From: AWTP1-18 sp036504515 | GTDB taxonomy: Bacteria; Pseudomonadota; Gammaproteobacteria; Burkholderiales; Rhodocyclaceae | Length of the DNA stretch: 64,000 nt | NCBI GenBank assembly: GCA_036504515.1 | Contig: DASXVA010000004.1 | Coordinates: 1-64,000 of the forward strand | Direction of reading: 5' to 3' | In this document: positions 1 to 8,979 of the stretch, piece after piece | How the letters are laid out: each line of letters begins with the position of its first letter | Numbering within the stretch: the first letter of the stretch is position 1 | Translations under genes and position numbers: made by a program | The notes under the pieces: generated by a model | What the model was told of the DNA's origin: nothing | What the model saw: the letters and a program-made list of their open reading frames with translations, nothing else | The model's database searches: none

Positions 1-54
1 AGACCGCGCCGATGATATTGCCCACTCGGGTGAGAAAGTAGGTCAGCGCCAGAC
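1..54 (+). rRNA. rrf: 5S ribosomal RNA, 3' end (partial)
   Basis: The window opens inside a 5S rRNA gene. The blocks GCGCCGATGAT (7-17) and GAAAGTAGGTCAGCGCC (34-50) match the conserved 3' half of bacterial 5S rRNA, where the usual form is GAGAGTAGGTCATCGCCAG. About half of the roughly 115-nt molecule is present. A strong terminator follows within 10 nt, as expected for the end of an rrn operon. The exact 3' end, near position 54, is estimated. Confidence 0.85.
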
Positions 55-63
55 CCCCCATTA

Positions 64-102
64 CAAACGCCCCGCCTGTGATCAGACGGGGCGTTTGCTT
101 TT
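64..102 (+). terminator. Rho-independent terminator of the rRNA operon
   Basis: A perfect 11-bp stem (64-74 with 87-97, CAAACGCCCCG paired to CGGGGCGTTTG) with a 12-nt loop is followed by CTTTT. It sits directly behind the 5S rRNA end, so it closes the rrn transcript. Confidence 0.9.
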
Positions 103-263
103 GTAAATCGGTATCAATACATCTATACAACATCAGCGAACGTCGCATTGGCTATCGCTGGATAGCATGTCGTTATTCCTAAAGCGCAGCAGGCCACGTA
201 CGGCCAATTTAGGTATCTCTAAATGGGCATAACTTCAACTCTGCGTGAGCTAAATGTTCCCAA

Positions 264-1031
264 CTAGCCCTTAAGCAAGGCTTTAATGTGCGGCCACTGA
301 CGACGGCTTACAGGAATTTTTTCCGACGAATTTTGCAGTAGAAGGACCCACTGCAACTCCCTACCAGCATCAGGAACGGCGATCCGTTCGTAGCCTGAAA
401 TAGCATTGCGGGCCACGAGACAATTTCGGTGGGCGCGGATGAATAGATGCGAAAACTCAAGTTCAAGCTGAACAAGAGACTCATCGATCAGATACTCGTG
501 GGTACGTGAGTAAGCAGAAACATATTTGAGCTCGGCTCGCAAAAAAATGATGTCGACAACTGGCACGAGCATGACTTTGCCTCCCACTGAGCTGCGAAGA
601 TGGGCTCTGCCTGCCGGTGCCAATGGAGCTATCTGAGCTGCAGTTAAAAGACCAGAAGGTTGATTGACAACTTTTTGTAAGGCGATAACCAAACGTTCAG
701 CTCGTACCGGTTTGAGTAGGTAGTCTGTAGCGTTTAGATCAAATGCTTGAATAGCATGCTGATCATAAGCAGTAGTGAAAACAATTTTGGGCGCATGTGA
801 GATTGACGCAAGTTGAAGCGCTAATTGCAGACCATCGAGCCTAGGCATCCGGACATCAATGAGTGCAACATCGAAAGTTTCATCGTGGATGAGTTGCAAT
901 GCCTCAAGTCCATCTTTCGCCTCTGAAACAATCCGGGTTTGAATTTCGGACGAAATGTCCTCCAATAACTGTCTTAGTCTCAGCCGGGCCGGAGCTTCAT
1001 CATCAACGATAAGAACACGAAGTAGAGTCAT
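264..1031 (-). CDS. algR: LytTR-family response regulator (AlgR-like)
   Basis: This is a 255-residue response regulator. An N-terminal receiver domain (about 1-115) has the acidic pair D10/D11, phospho-acceptor D59 (LIDVRMPRLDG) and the conserved lysine in LLKPV (about 107). A C-terminal LytTR DNA-binding domain (about 145-250) contains the typical 'RAHRNCLVARNAI' stretch. It overlaps the upstream sensor gene by 4 nt (ATGA), so the two are translationally coupled. The order algR-algZ divergent from argH is the known arrangement around AlgZ/AlgR in gamma- and betaproteobacteria. In Pseudomonas the pair controls pili, alginate and biofilm traits; the targets here are unknown. Confidence 0.88.
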   Translation of the reverse strand: MTLLRVLIVDDEAPARLRLRQLLEDISSEIQTRIVSEAKDGLEALQLIHDETFDVALIDVRMPRLDGLQLALQLASISHAPKIVFTTAYDQHAIQAFDLNATDYLLKPVRAERLVIALQKVVNQPSGLLTAAQIAPLAPAGRAHLRSSVGGKVMLVPVVDIIFLRAELKYVSAYSRTHEYLIDESLVQLELEFSHLFIRAHRNCLVARNAISGYERIAVPDAGRELQWVLLLQNSSEKIPVSRRQWPHIKALLKG

Positions 1032-1855
1032 CTCGTGGTGGAGGACTGGTAAGGAAGGACTATACGGACAATGTACCGTTCATTATGAATGGTGTTGAGG
1101 AACGTAGCAGTCTGTCCATAAAACAACTCAAGACGTTCCTTGATGTTATCAATGGCTATGCGATTCCCTTCAGCATGAAGGTGGTGGGGCAAGAATGGAT
1201 TGGACAACTCAATCACAACCATGCCACCGGAGCTGAACAGTCGAACATCGATGACTCCTGGCTCTGGCAATGGCTCGATGCCATGATAGACAGCATTCTC
1301 AATCAAGGGCTGAAGCATCAACGGTGGCATCAGGGCATCGGGTGGGCAACTATTAATTTCCCAGCGAACTTGCACGCGATCACCTAGACGAAGGCGCTCA
1401 AGCGCCAGGTATTTACGGCACAGGGCAAGTTCTTCGGATAGAAGAACAAGCTCCTGGGGATCCTGCAACATGGCCCTAAACAAATCTGAGAGCTCTTCGA
1501 GGGCGGTTTCTGCAAGGCGAGGATCAGTTCTGATCGTGCCCAGCACAGCGTTAAGACTGTTGAACAGAAAGTGCGGACGAATCCTCGCCGATAGCGCCAT
1601 CAAGCGGGCTTCAGTCATCACTGACGAGGATGTATTTTCAAGGAAGAACGCCAAGCCCAAAAGGAAAATGGTTGCAGTGAGGGTGCCAACAAGGACTGCT
1701 GCGACGGGCAAATTTAAAAAATAACTCGCAAAAATTGCTGCCACTAGAGTACAGGCTAGGGTAAAGATCACCCGAAGCCAGAAAAAGCGTCTGACAGAGA
1801 GCCGCAGGGAGGGAGGTAGCATGAATTGCCGTATACTTTCTCGTTCTTTGGCCAT
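1028..1855 (-). CDS. algZ: LytS/AlgZ-type sensor histidine kinase
   Basis: This 275-residue sensor has two predicted membrane helices (about 24-46 and 50-72). They are followed by a His_kinase domain with RPHFLFNSLN (phospho-acceptor H95) and an HATPase domain whose N-box reads LIENAVYHG. It has no periplasmic sensor domain and few extramembrane residues before the helices, as in FimS/AlgZ. It is the cognate partner of the overlapping LytTR regulator. The start ATG at 1855 is 60 bp from the divergent argH start, so the two genes share a short regulatory gap. Confidence 0.87.
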   Translation of the reverse strand: MAKERESIRQFMLPPSLRLSVRRFFWLRVIFTLACTLVAAIFASYFLNLPVAAVLVGTLTATIFLLGLAFFLENTSSSVMTEARLMALSARIRPHFLFNSLNAVLGTIRTDPRLAETALEELSDLFRAMLQDPQELVLLSEELALCRKYLALERLRLGDRVQVRWEINSCPPDALMPPLMLQPLIENAVYHGIEPLPEPGVIDVRLFSSGGMVVIELSNPFLPHHLHAEGNRIAIDNIKERLELFYGQTATFLNTIHNERYIVRIVLPYQSSTTR

Positions 1856-1915
1856 GATGGTATTTGTTGGGCCGATCTCACTGAAATTGAGTCAATTATT
1901 CTTGGCATTTTGATT

Positions 1916-3322
1916 ATGACAGAACAACAAATTCCCGATAGCGCTGACGAGAGCAACAAGGTTTGGTCTGGGCGTTTTTCAGAACCCGTGAGCGATCTGG
2001 TGAAGCGGTACACCGCTTCGGTTTTTTTCGACAAGCGCATGGCAGACCAGGATATACGCGGCTCATTAGCCCATGCAAAGATGCTGGCGAAACAAGCAAT
2101 TATCTCCGCTTCGGATCTTGAAGCTATCCAGCGAGGTATGGCACAAATTCAGGGGGAGATATCCAAGGGCGAGTTCCATTGGAATCTGGATGACGAGGAT
2201 GTGCATCTCAACATTGAAAAGCGGCTAACTGCGCTGGTGGGCGATGCGGGTAAGCGCCTTCATACTGGCCGGTCCCGCAATGACCAAGTCGCTACGGACA
2301 TTCGGCTTTGGCTGCGGGATACCCTCGATACGATTGACAGCCTGCTGGCAGATTACATTCGTGCTTTGTTGAACCTTGCCGAGCAACATGCAGAAACCTC
2401 GTTGCCTGGCTTTACTCATTTGCAGGTTGCGCAGCCAGTGACCTTTGGTCATCACCTGCTGGCCTATGTGGAAATGATGAAGCGCGACCGGGAACGGGTG
2501 AAAGACTGTCGCAAACGCATGAATCGCCTGCCTCTTGGAGCCGCCGCATTGGCCGGGACAACCTTCCCGATTGACCGCGAGTTTGTTGCCCGGGAACTTG
2601 GATTTGATGCAGTTTGTGAAAACTCCCTGGATGCTGTTTCAGACCGTGACTTCGCCATTGAATTCACCTCGGTGGCCTCACTCATCATGGTCCATATTTC
2701 CCGATTCTCCGAGGAACTGATTCTTTGGATGAGTCCTCGGGTCGGATTCATCGATATTGCTGACCGGTTTTGTACCGGTTCATCGATCATGCCCCAGAAA
2801 AAGAACCCGGACGTGCCGGAACTGGCACGGGGAAAGAGTGGCCGTGTATTCGGGCACCTGATGGGTATGCTGACCTTGATGAAAGGGCAACCCCTCGCCT
2901 ATAACAAGGACAATCAGGAAGATAAAGAACCGCTGTTTGACACGGCGGACACGATTATCGATACCTTGCGAATCTTTGCCGACATGGCAACAGGTATTAC
3001 GGTAAAGCCAGAAGCAATGGCGGCCGCCCTAAAGCAGGGCTATGCGACAGCAACAGACCTCGCCGATTACCTTGTGAAAAAAGGCCTTCCCTTCCGCGAT
3101 GCCCACGAAGCCGTTGCCTTGGCAGTTCGGGCCGCTGAAAAGAAAGGTTGCGATCTGCCGGACTTTACGCTGGCCGAACTCCAAGCTTTCTCTCCCCTGA
3201 TTGGTGATGACGTGTTTGGCGTTTTGACGGTGGCCGGATCGCTTGCGGCCCGTAACCACATTGGCGGTACTGCTCCCGTCCAGGTCAAGGCTGCTATTGC
3301 TCGAGCGCGCGCCAGCCTGTAG
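1916..3322 (+). CDS. argH: Argininosuccinate lyase
   Basis: Cleaves argininosuccinate to arginine and fumarate, the last step of arginine synthesis. The 468-residue product has the fumarase/aspartase superfamily motifs: HTGRSRND, the catalytic-His region TSLPGFTHLQVAQP, and the signature GSSIMPQKKNPD near residue 288. I chose the ATG at 1916 because it gives the normal family length and N-terminus. An in-frame upstream ATG at 1826 would run into the divergent algZ-like gene. The kinase gene follows after 11 nt and is probably co-transcribed. Confidence 0.95.
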   Translation: MTEQQIPDSADESNKVWSGRFSEPVSDLVKRYTASVFFDKRMADQDIRGSLAHAKMLAKQAIISASDLEAIQRGMAQIQGEISKGEFHWNLDDEDVHLNIEKRLTALVGDAGKRLHTGRSRNDQVATDIRLWLRDTLDTIDSLLADYIRALLNLAEQHAETSLPGFTHLQVAQPVTFGHHLLAYVEMMKRDRERVKDCRKRMNRLPLGAAALAGTTFPIDREFVARELGFDAVCENSLDAVSDRDFAIEFTSVASLIMVHISRFSEELILWMSPRVGFIDIADRFCTGSSIMPQKKNPDVPELARGKSGRVFGHLMGMLTLMKGQPLAYNKDNQEDKEPLFDTADTIIDTLRIFADMATGITVKPEAMAAALKQGYATATDLADYLVKKGLPFRDAHEAVALAVRAAEKKGCDLPDFTLAELQAFSPLIGDDVFGVLTVAGSLAARNHIGGTAPVQVKAAIARARASL

Positions 3323-3333
3323 TCATCAAGACC

Positions 3334-4626
3334 GTGGATAAGGTCGGCAAATACGAAATCCGCCAGAAACTGGGGGAAGGTGCCACTTCCACGGTCTATC
3401 TGGGTTATGACCCTTTTGCCCAAAAAGATGTCGCAGTAAAGCTGATCCTGCCAGAGGCATTGCGCGACCAGGATAAAGGTCGCGTCTATCGCCACCTTCT
3501 GGTAAATGAAGCGTCCCTTGCTGGCCGGCTCAATCACCCTCACATCGTGCAAATATTTGATGCGGTGGTGGACGAAGCGCAAAGCTACATCGTCATGGAG
3601 TACGTGCCAGGCGGTACCTTGGAGCAGTTTTGCAGCAGCGAAACCTTGTTGCCGGTAGAGCGGTTGGTTGAACTTATTTTCAAATGTACCCGCGCCCTTG
3701 ATTATGCTCACCGCTTGGGCATCACACATCGAGACATCAAGCCAGCCAATATTCTGCTGTCAACAAACACCAGTGGCGGCGATATCAAAATCTCGGATTT
3801 TGGTGCGGCAATGTTGTCTGATGATGAGCAAACACGTACCCAAGTGACCGGGGTCGGCTCCCCAGCCTATATGTCGCCGGAGCAGGTGCAGGAGCTGCTG
3901 CTCAATCACCAGACCGACATCTACTCTCTGGGCGTTGTGATGTACCAGTTGCTCACTGGACGGCTGCCATTCCAGGCCAGCAGTAATTACGGGATGATCT
4001 ACCAGATCACTAATTACGATCCACCGCCTCCATCTACATTTCGGGCCAGCATTCCTGCCAATTTGGATGCCATTGTCGCCAGGGCCATGCAGAAGGAAAG
4101 GGAAGCTCGCTACTCAAGCTGGGAAGAGTTTTCCCATGATCTAGCCCAGTCCTTCCGCAACAAGCAGATCATTAGCCTCTCAAGGGATGTGCCTGACAGC
4201 GAAAAGTTTGAAACCCTGCGAGCAATGTCTTTTTTTCGCGAATTCTCTGATGTTGAAATATGGGAGATCGTCAGATTTTCTCGTTGGGACGATGTAGCCT
4301 CCGACACCATCCTGATGAAGGATGGCGAACCGGGCGACTACTTCAGTTTCTTGCTCTATGGCGAGGCTCATGTTTTAAAGAAGGGCAGAACGCTTTCGAT
4401 TATGAGCCCGGGCGATTGCTTTGGCGAGATGGCGATCATCGGTGGAGTCCATAATAATGTGCGCGGTGCTGATGTTGTTTGTCGCACCCTTTCCCGCACC
4501 ATGACGATACGCAGCGAAGCCCTGCAACATGCCTCCGACACCTGCCGGATGCACTTTTATCAAAGTTTTTTGGAAGTCCTCAGCAGTCGCCTGTCCGCTG
4601 CCAATATCCGACTTTCCACACTATAA
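3334..4626 (+). CDS. Ser/Thr protein kinase with C-terminal cyclic-nucleotide-binding domain
   Basis: A 430-residue cytosolic protein with a GTG start, 11 nt after argH. A Hanks-type kinase domain occupies about 7-270, with glycine loop GEGATSTVYLG, catalytic lysine K36 (VAVKL), HRDIKPANI (132-140), DFG (155-157) and AYMSPEQ. All catalytic residues are present, so it should be active. A cNMP-binding fold follows (about 295-415) with the phosphate-binding-cassette-like GDCFGEMAI. There are no transmembrane or PASTA segments. Fusion of the kinase to a CRP-type sensor module suggests kinase activity is gated by cAMP, cGMP or c-di-GMP. The ligand cannot be read from sequence. The next gene encodes a diguanylate cyclase. 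Confidence 0.9.
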   Translation: MDKVGKYEIRQKLGEGATSTVYLGYDPFAQKDVAVKLILPEALRDQDKGRVYRHLLVNEASLAGRLNHPHIVQIFDAVVDEAQSYIVMEYVPGGTLEQFCSSETLLPVERLVELIFKCTRALDYAHRLGITHRDIKPANILLSTNTSGGDIKISDFGAAMLSDDEQTRTQVTGVGSPAYMSPEQVQELLLNHQTDIYSLGVVMYQLLTGRLPFQASSNYGMIYQITNYDPPPPSTFRASIPANLDAIVARAMQKEREARYSSWEEFSHDLAQSFRNKQIISLSRDVPDSEKFETLRAMSFFREFSDVEIWEIVRFSRWDDVASDTILMKDGEPGDYFSFLLYGEAHVLKKGRTLSIMSPGDCFGEMAIIGGVHNNVRGADVVCRTLSRTMTIRSEALQHASDTCRMHFYQSFLEVLSSRLSAANIRLSTL

Positions 4627-4698
4627 ATTCCTGTACCGCCGGATCAACAGTCAACGCAGCTACACATTATTCTTTAGGTTTCATTTATTAGCTGAATC

Positions 4699-4704
4699 TA
4701 TAAT
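4699..4704 (+). promoter_or_regulatory. Possible -10 box upstream of the GGDEF gene
   Basis: A perfect TATAAT lies 36 nt before the ATG at 4740, in the 113-nt gap after the kinase gene. The -35 region (around 4673-4680, TTTAGGTT) is weak and its spacing is not ideal, so this is a tentative call. Confidence 0.35.
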
Positions 4705-4739
4705 GGCCCTTGCTGGTCGTGCTCAAAGGAGCGGTAGAT

Positions 4740-6635
4740 ATGCTTGTAGCCTTGGAACCTGCTCGATGGAATATGCTGATTGTCAGTGTGTCTGTCGTGC
4801 TTGCGGTTTTGGTGCTGCTGGCAATCAATGTCAGGCTGGCCGAGCGGCGCAAGTGGCGAAAGTCCGAGTACAAGCTTCGTGCACTTCTTGATGCTGCACC
4901 GGACTCTGCCATGCTGCTGGATACCACCGGTGCTTTGATTGCAATCAATGCGATCGGGGCAGGTCGGTTCGGTAAAACCCCGGAAGAAATCGAAGGAAAA
5001 AACTTTTTCGGCATGATTCCTCCGACTGTTGCCAAGGCAAGACGGGAGGCCGTCACACAGGTTATCTCCAGCAAAAAAAGCTTGGTCTTCCTCGATCAAC
5101 GAGATCGCTACTTTCTTGAAAACCGGATTTACCCGCTGATCAACGACTACGGTAACGCAGAGGGTGTCGCCGTTTTTTCGCGGGACATTACCGAAAAGCA
5201 TCAGACCGAAGCCATTAACACCCTGTTTCAGCAACTCGATCGAATGCTATTGGAGCGCCATGTGTCTTTTGACACTTTGGCTCGTCGTGTGTGCGATGAA
5301 CTGCTGGTGTTATTCGATTTATCCGTTGTCTGGATTGGCGTCAAAGAAGCAGACTTCAAGGTAAGGCGAATCGCCGGTGCCGAAGCGACCAAATCTTTTC
5401 TGGCTGATTTGGATGCCGTCGGTGTGCGCTGGGATGATTGCCCCCAGGGAAGTGGCCCGACAGGGACCGCTATTCGTACCGGGCAAATCCAGATGGCCAA
5501 GGCAGAGAGCCTTCAGGTCTCACGATGGCGTACAGGAAGTTTGGCTGTTGGCATCAGCGATGGCTTGAGTTTTCCTATTTCCGTGGGGGGCAGCGTATGG
5601 GGCGCCCTGACGATGTACAGCAAAGGGGGGACCCCATTTTTAAGCCCGGAAAGCCGCAGCTTGCTGGAAACGATTGCCGACAGACTCAGCATCATTTTCG
5701 AGACGGCACGGCAACAGGAACAACTGCATTTACTTGAAACTGCTTTGGCATCCGCCAGTAACGCGGCCTTCATTACCGACACCAACGGCATCATCCTTTG
5801 GTGCAATCATTCACTGGCTGAATTGTCAGGCTATCCCGAGGCCGAATTACTCGGTGCAACGCCAAGAGTATTCAAATATGGCCAGAATGATCCCGAAAGC
5901 TATCTTGAAATGTGGCAAACAATTCTTGCCGGCAATGTGTGGAAAGGTGAGTTGGTCGATCAGCGCCGGGATGGGACGCTTTATACCGTGCGCCAAACGG
6001 TAACGCCGTTGCGGAATGATGAAGGCCGGACGACGCACTTCATTACCATTCAGGAAGATGTGACCGAGCAACGCAACAGTCAGCGCCACATCGAGCATCT
6101 GGCGAACTATGATCCCCTGACGGATTTACCTAATCGCAACTTGTTCTTCGACCGACTTCAGCAGGCGATGGCACTTGCCCGCCGTAATGGGGAAACCTGT
6201 GCTTTGATGTTCCTTGATCTTGATCACTTCAAGGAAGTGAACGACCGCTTTGGTCACCAGGCGGGAGACGAATTGCTGCAGGAAGTGGCGGCTCGGTTGA
6301 AAGGGCAAGTGCGCGAAAGTGATACGGTGGCCCGGTTGGCGGGCGACGAGTTCACCGTGATTCTCACCCGCCCGGGCACTCGGGACGATGTGGCCTTGAT
6401 CGCCGAGAAAATCGTCGGTGCAATCGGCAGTCCTTACAAGCTCTCAGCGGAGCGATGCGTCAGCGAGGTGAGCGTCAGTATTGGCATTGCAGTTTATCCC
6501 GCAGATGGTGATGACGGTGATGTTCTGGTCCGCGGGGCAGATCAAGCGATGTACGCAGCCAAGGCATCAGGTCGCAGTACCTATCGGTTCAACGCTGAAA
6601 TCAGTACCGAGCAGAAACAGAAGCTGACAGCCTGA
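4740..6635 (+). CDS. PAS-GAF-PAS-GGDEF diguanylate cyclase, membrane-anchored
   Basis: A 631-residue predicted c-di-GMP synthase. One N-terminal membrane helix (about 12-31) is followed by PAS (about 45-155), GAF (about 165-325), a second PAS with PAC (about 330-450) and a GGDEF domain (about 455-620). The active-site motif reads AGDEF (534-538), a variant usually still active. An RxxD inhibitory site (RESD, 525-528) lies five residues upstream, indicating product inhibition. No EAL domain is present. The ATG at 4740 is preferred over the TTG at 4710 because AAAGGAG lies just upstream. Its 3' end is 6 nt from the convergent thioesterase gene. Confidence 0.9.
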   Translation: MLVALEPARWNMLIVSVSVVLAVLVLLAINVRLAERRKWRKSEYKLRALLDAAPDSAMLLDTTGALIAINAIGAGRFGKTPEEIEGKNFFGMIPPTVAKARREAVTQVISSKKSLVFLDQRDRYFLENRIYPLINDYGNAEGVAVFSRDITEKHQTEAINTLFQQLDRMLLERHVSFDTLARRVCDELLVLFDLSVVWIGVKEADFKVRRIAGAEATKSFLADLDAVGVRWDDCPQGSGPTGTAIRTGQIQMAKAESLQVSRWRTGSLAVGISDGLSFPISVGGSVWGALTMYSKGGTPFLSPESRSLLETIADRLSIIFETARQQEQLHLLETALASASNAAFITDTNGIILWCNHSLAELSGYPEAELLGATPRVFKYGQNDPESYLEMWQTILAGNVWKGELVDQRRDGTLYTVRQTVTPLRNDEGRTTHFITIQEDVTEQRNSQRHIEHLANYDPLTDLPNRNLFFDRLQQAMALARRNGETCALMFLDLDHFKEVNDRFGHQAGDELLQEVAARLKGQVRESDTVARLAGDEFTVILTRPGTRDDVALIAEKIVGAIGSPYKLSAERCVSEVSVSIGIAVYPADGDDGDVLVRGADQAMYAAKASGRSTYRFNAEISTEQKQKLTA

Positions 6636-6641
6636 TCCCGC

Positions 6642-7070
6642 CTAGAGGCTGATGGATGCTTTTGCTTCCTCAGGGATAAAGCGCTTACCTCCGTCAGGAT
6701 TCAAGGCGACATAGGTCAAGGTTGCCTCTGTCACCTTGACGGTGATCGCGTCTTCCAGATGGGGTTGGCGGGTTGCATAAACCTGCACGTCCACCGTGAT
6801 GGAGGTATTCCCCACTTTGACGACCTCGGCAAAAAAACTGACAAGGTCGCCCACGGCAACGGGCTGCTTGAACTGGAATGAGTTCACCGAAACGGTAGCC
6901 ACTCTACCCCGCGTCAGATAACGGGCGGGGATCGCCCCCGCCAGATCCACCTGCGCCATGATCCAGCCGCCAAACACATCACCCGCTGGATTCAGGTCGG
7001 CAGGCATGGGGATGACGCGCAATACGGGTTGACGGTCAGGAAGCGGGAAGATGCTGTGGGCAGTGTGCAT
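6642..7070 (-). CDS. yciA: Acyl-CoA thioesterase, YciA-like hotdog fold
   Basis: A 142-residue hotdog-fold protein. The stretches NPAGDVFGGWIMAQVDLAG and FKQPVAVGDLVSFFAEV are typical of the YciA/BFIT acyl-CoA hydrolases, which hydrolyse short to long acyl-CoAs. The ATG at 7070 has AGGA upstream and gives the normal family length of about 130-145 residues. A longer reading to 7196 would overlap the divergent ABC transporter gene. Confidence 0.85.
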   Translation of the reverse strand: MHTAHSIFPLPDRQPVLRVIPMPADLNPAGDVFGGWIMAQVDLAGAIPARYLTRGRVATVSVNSFQFKQPVAVGDLVSFFAEVVKVGNTSITVDVQVYATRQPHLEDAITVKVTEATLTYVALNPDGGKRFIPEEAKASISL

Positions 7071-7130
7071 GGCAAGTCCTTGAAACAAGTAGATCGGGTG
7101 TGCATCATCATACCGGCTTAAAATCCCGCC

Positions 7131-8936
7131 ATGAGACATAGCTCCCCCGCCCTGCCATTGCCGGCCCAATCCTCGGCGCAACGCCACGACTGGCAAACCA
7201 TCAAGACCCTGTTGCCCTATCTCTGGACCTGGAAGTGGCGAGTCATCATTGCCCTTAGCTGCCTGATTTGCGCCAAGGTCGCCAATGTCGCGGTGCCCTT
7301 GGTATTCAAGAATCTGATCGACACCCTCTCGATCCCCAAGGAGCAGATGTGGTTGGCAGTTCCCCTTGGGCTATTGGGGGCTTACGGGCTGCTGCGGTTT
7401 TCTTCGGCCATGTTTCAGGAGTTGCGGGAACTGGTCTTTGCCCGGGTAACCCAGCGTGCCGTGCGCACCATTGCTCTTCAGGTGTTCGAGCACTTGCATG
7501 CGATGTCCTTGCGCTTCCATCTGGAACGCCAAACGGGTGGCTTGACCCGGGATATCGAGCGGGGCACCCGTTCCATTGGCAGCCTGATCAGCTACTCCCT
7601 CTATTCCATCCTGCCCACCATCATTGAGGTCCTGCTGGTGCTGGGGGTTCTTGTGGTGCGGTACGACCTAGTATTCGCCTTGATCACAGTGGGCACATTG
7701 ACCGCCTATATCACCTACACCATTGTCGTTTCCAATCGCCGCGTGACGCAACGCCGCTTAGTGAACGAGCTGGACTCTGCTGCCAATGCGCGCGCCATCG
7801 ACAGCTTGCTCAACTTTGAGACGGTGAAGTACTTCAATAACGAAGCCTGGGAGAAGGCGCGCTACGACAAACAAATGCTGAAGTGGGAATCCGCTCAGGT
7901 GGATAGTCAATTGTCCCTGGCTTGGCTCAACCTTGGGCAGGCCGGCATTATTGCCGTGGGCGTGACCCTCATGATGTGGCGCGCTGCCGCCGGGGTGACG
8001 GCAGGCACCATGACGGTGGGGGACATTGTGCTGGTGAATGCCTTTCTCATCCAGTTGTACACGCCACTCAATTTTCTCGGCATTCTCTACCGTGAAATCC
8101 GCCAGGCCCTGACCGACATTGAGCGCATGTTTGGTTTGCTTGGGCAGAATCGGGAAATTCAGGATGCCCCTGATGCCGTCGTTCTTGAGCCGGTACCCTG
8201 CGCTGTTCATTTTGAGCAGGTTGATTTCTCCTACGACCCGAATCGCTCCATTCTGCATGGCGTTGATTTCGAGATCCCTGTGGGGCAGACCCTGGCCGTT
8301 GTTGGCCACAGCGGTTCGGGCAAAAGTACCCTGGCGCGGTTGTTGTATCGGTTCTACGACGTACAAGGTGGCGCCGTGCGGATCAATGGTCGGGATATTC
8401 GGCAACTGACCCAGGCCAGTTTGCGGGCTGCTATTGGAATCGTGCCCCAGGACACCGTACTGTTCAACGACAGCATTTATTACAACATTCAGTATGGCCG
8501 CCCCAGCGCAAGCCACGAGGAAGTCATTGCCGCTGCCAGAGCAGCGCATTTGCATGGGTTTATCGAAGGCTTGCCCGACAAGTACGAAACCAAGGTCGGC
8601 GAGCGGGGGCTGAAGCTGTCCGGCGGGGAAAAGCAACGGGTAGCGATTGCCCGGGCTCTGTTGAAAAATCCGCCCATCTTGATTTTTGACGAAGCGACTT
8701 CTGCGCTGGACTCAAAAACCGAGCAAGCGATTCAAGCCGAGCTGGATCTTGCGGCCCAGGGCCGGACGACCCTCATTATTGCTCACCGCCTGTCCACCGT
8801 GATGAACGCTCACCAAATATTGGTGCTGGACAAAGGGCGCGTCCTTGAACGCGGAAGTCACCGGGAACTCCTGAACGCTGGTGGCGCCTATGCCCAAATG
8901 TGGGCCCTGCAACAGCAGGAAAAGGACAACAGCTGA
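7131..8936 (+). CDS. Atm1/HMT1-type ABC exporter half-transporter
   Basis: A 601-residue fused membrane plus ATPase half-transporter that should act as a homodimer. A six-helix type-I exporter domain spans about 35-320. The ATPase domain (about 345-590) has Walker A GHSGSGKST (about 392-402), signature LSGGEKQR (about 496), Walker B ILIFDEATSALD (about 519) and the H-loop IIAHR (about 550). The segments FNNEAWEKARYDKQ and LGILYREIRQALTDIERMF are characteristic of the Atm1/HMT1 group, which exports glutathione-linked sulfur or metal species. The substrate here is inferred from that group only. It is divergent from the thioesterase gene. Confidence 0.88.
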   Translation: MRHSSPALPLPAQSSAQRHDWQTIKTLLPYLWTWKWRVIIALSCLICAKVANVAVPLVFKNLIDTLSIPKEQMWLAVPLGLLGAYGLLRFSSAMFQELRELVFARVTQRAVRTIALQVFEHLHAMSLRFHLERQTGGLTRDIERGTRSIGSLISYSLYSILPTIIEVLLVLGVLVVRYDLVFALITVGTLTAYITYTIVVSNRRVTQRRLVNELDSAANARAIDSLLNFETVKYFNNEAWEKARYDKQMLKWESAQVDSQLSLAWLNLGQAGIIAVGVTLMMWRAAAGVTAGTMTVGDIVLVNAFLIQLYTPLNFLGILYREIRQALTDIERMFGLLGQNREIQDAPDAVVLEPVPCAVHFEQVDFSYDPNRSILHGVDFEIPVGQTLAVVGHSGSGKSTLARLLYRFYDVQGGAVRINGRDIRQLTQASLRAAIGIVPQDTVLFNDSIYYNIQYGRPSASHEEVIAAARAAHLHGFIEGLPDKYETKVGERGLKLSGGEKQRVAIARALLKNPPILIFDEATSALDSKTEQAIQAELDLAAQGRTTLIIAHRLSTVMNAHQILVLDKGRVLERGSHRELLNAGGAYAQMWALQQQEKDNS

Positions 8937-8944
8937 AATTGAAA

Positions 8945-8978
8945 ACAATCATCCCGCAGACTATCGCGGGATGATTGT
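8945..8978. terminator. Bidirectional hairpin terminator between convergent genes
   Basis: A perfect 13-bp stem (8945-8957 with 8966-8978) with an 8-nt loop lies between the ABC exporter stop and the stop of the small minus-strand membrane protein. Read on the minus strand it is followed by a T-rich run. The plus-strand run is poorer. Confidence 0.75.
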
Positions 8979-8979
8979 C

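Noticed and set aside
1826..1915. N-terminal extension of ArgH from an upstream ATG
   Set aside because: It would overlap the divergent sensor gene and lengthen ArgH beyond family size.
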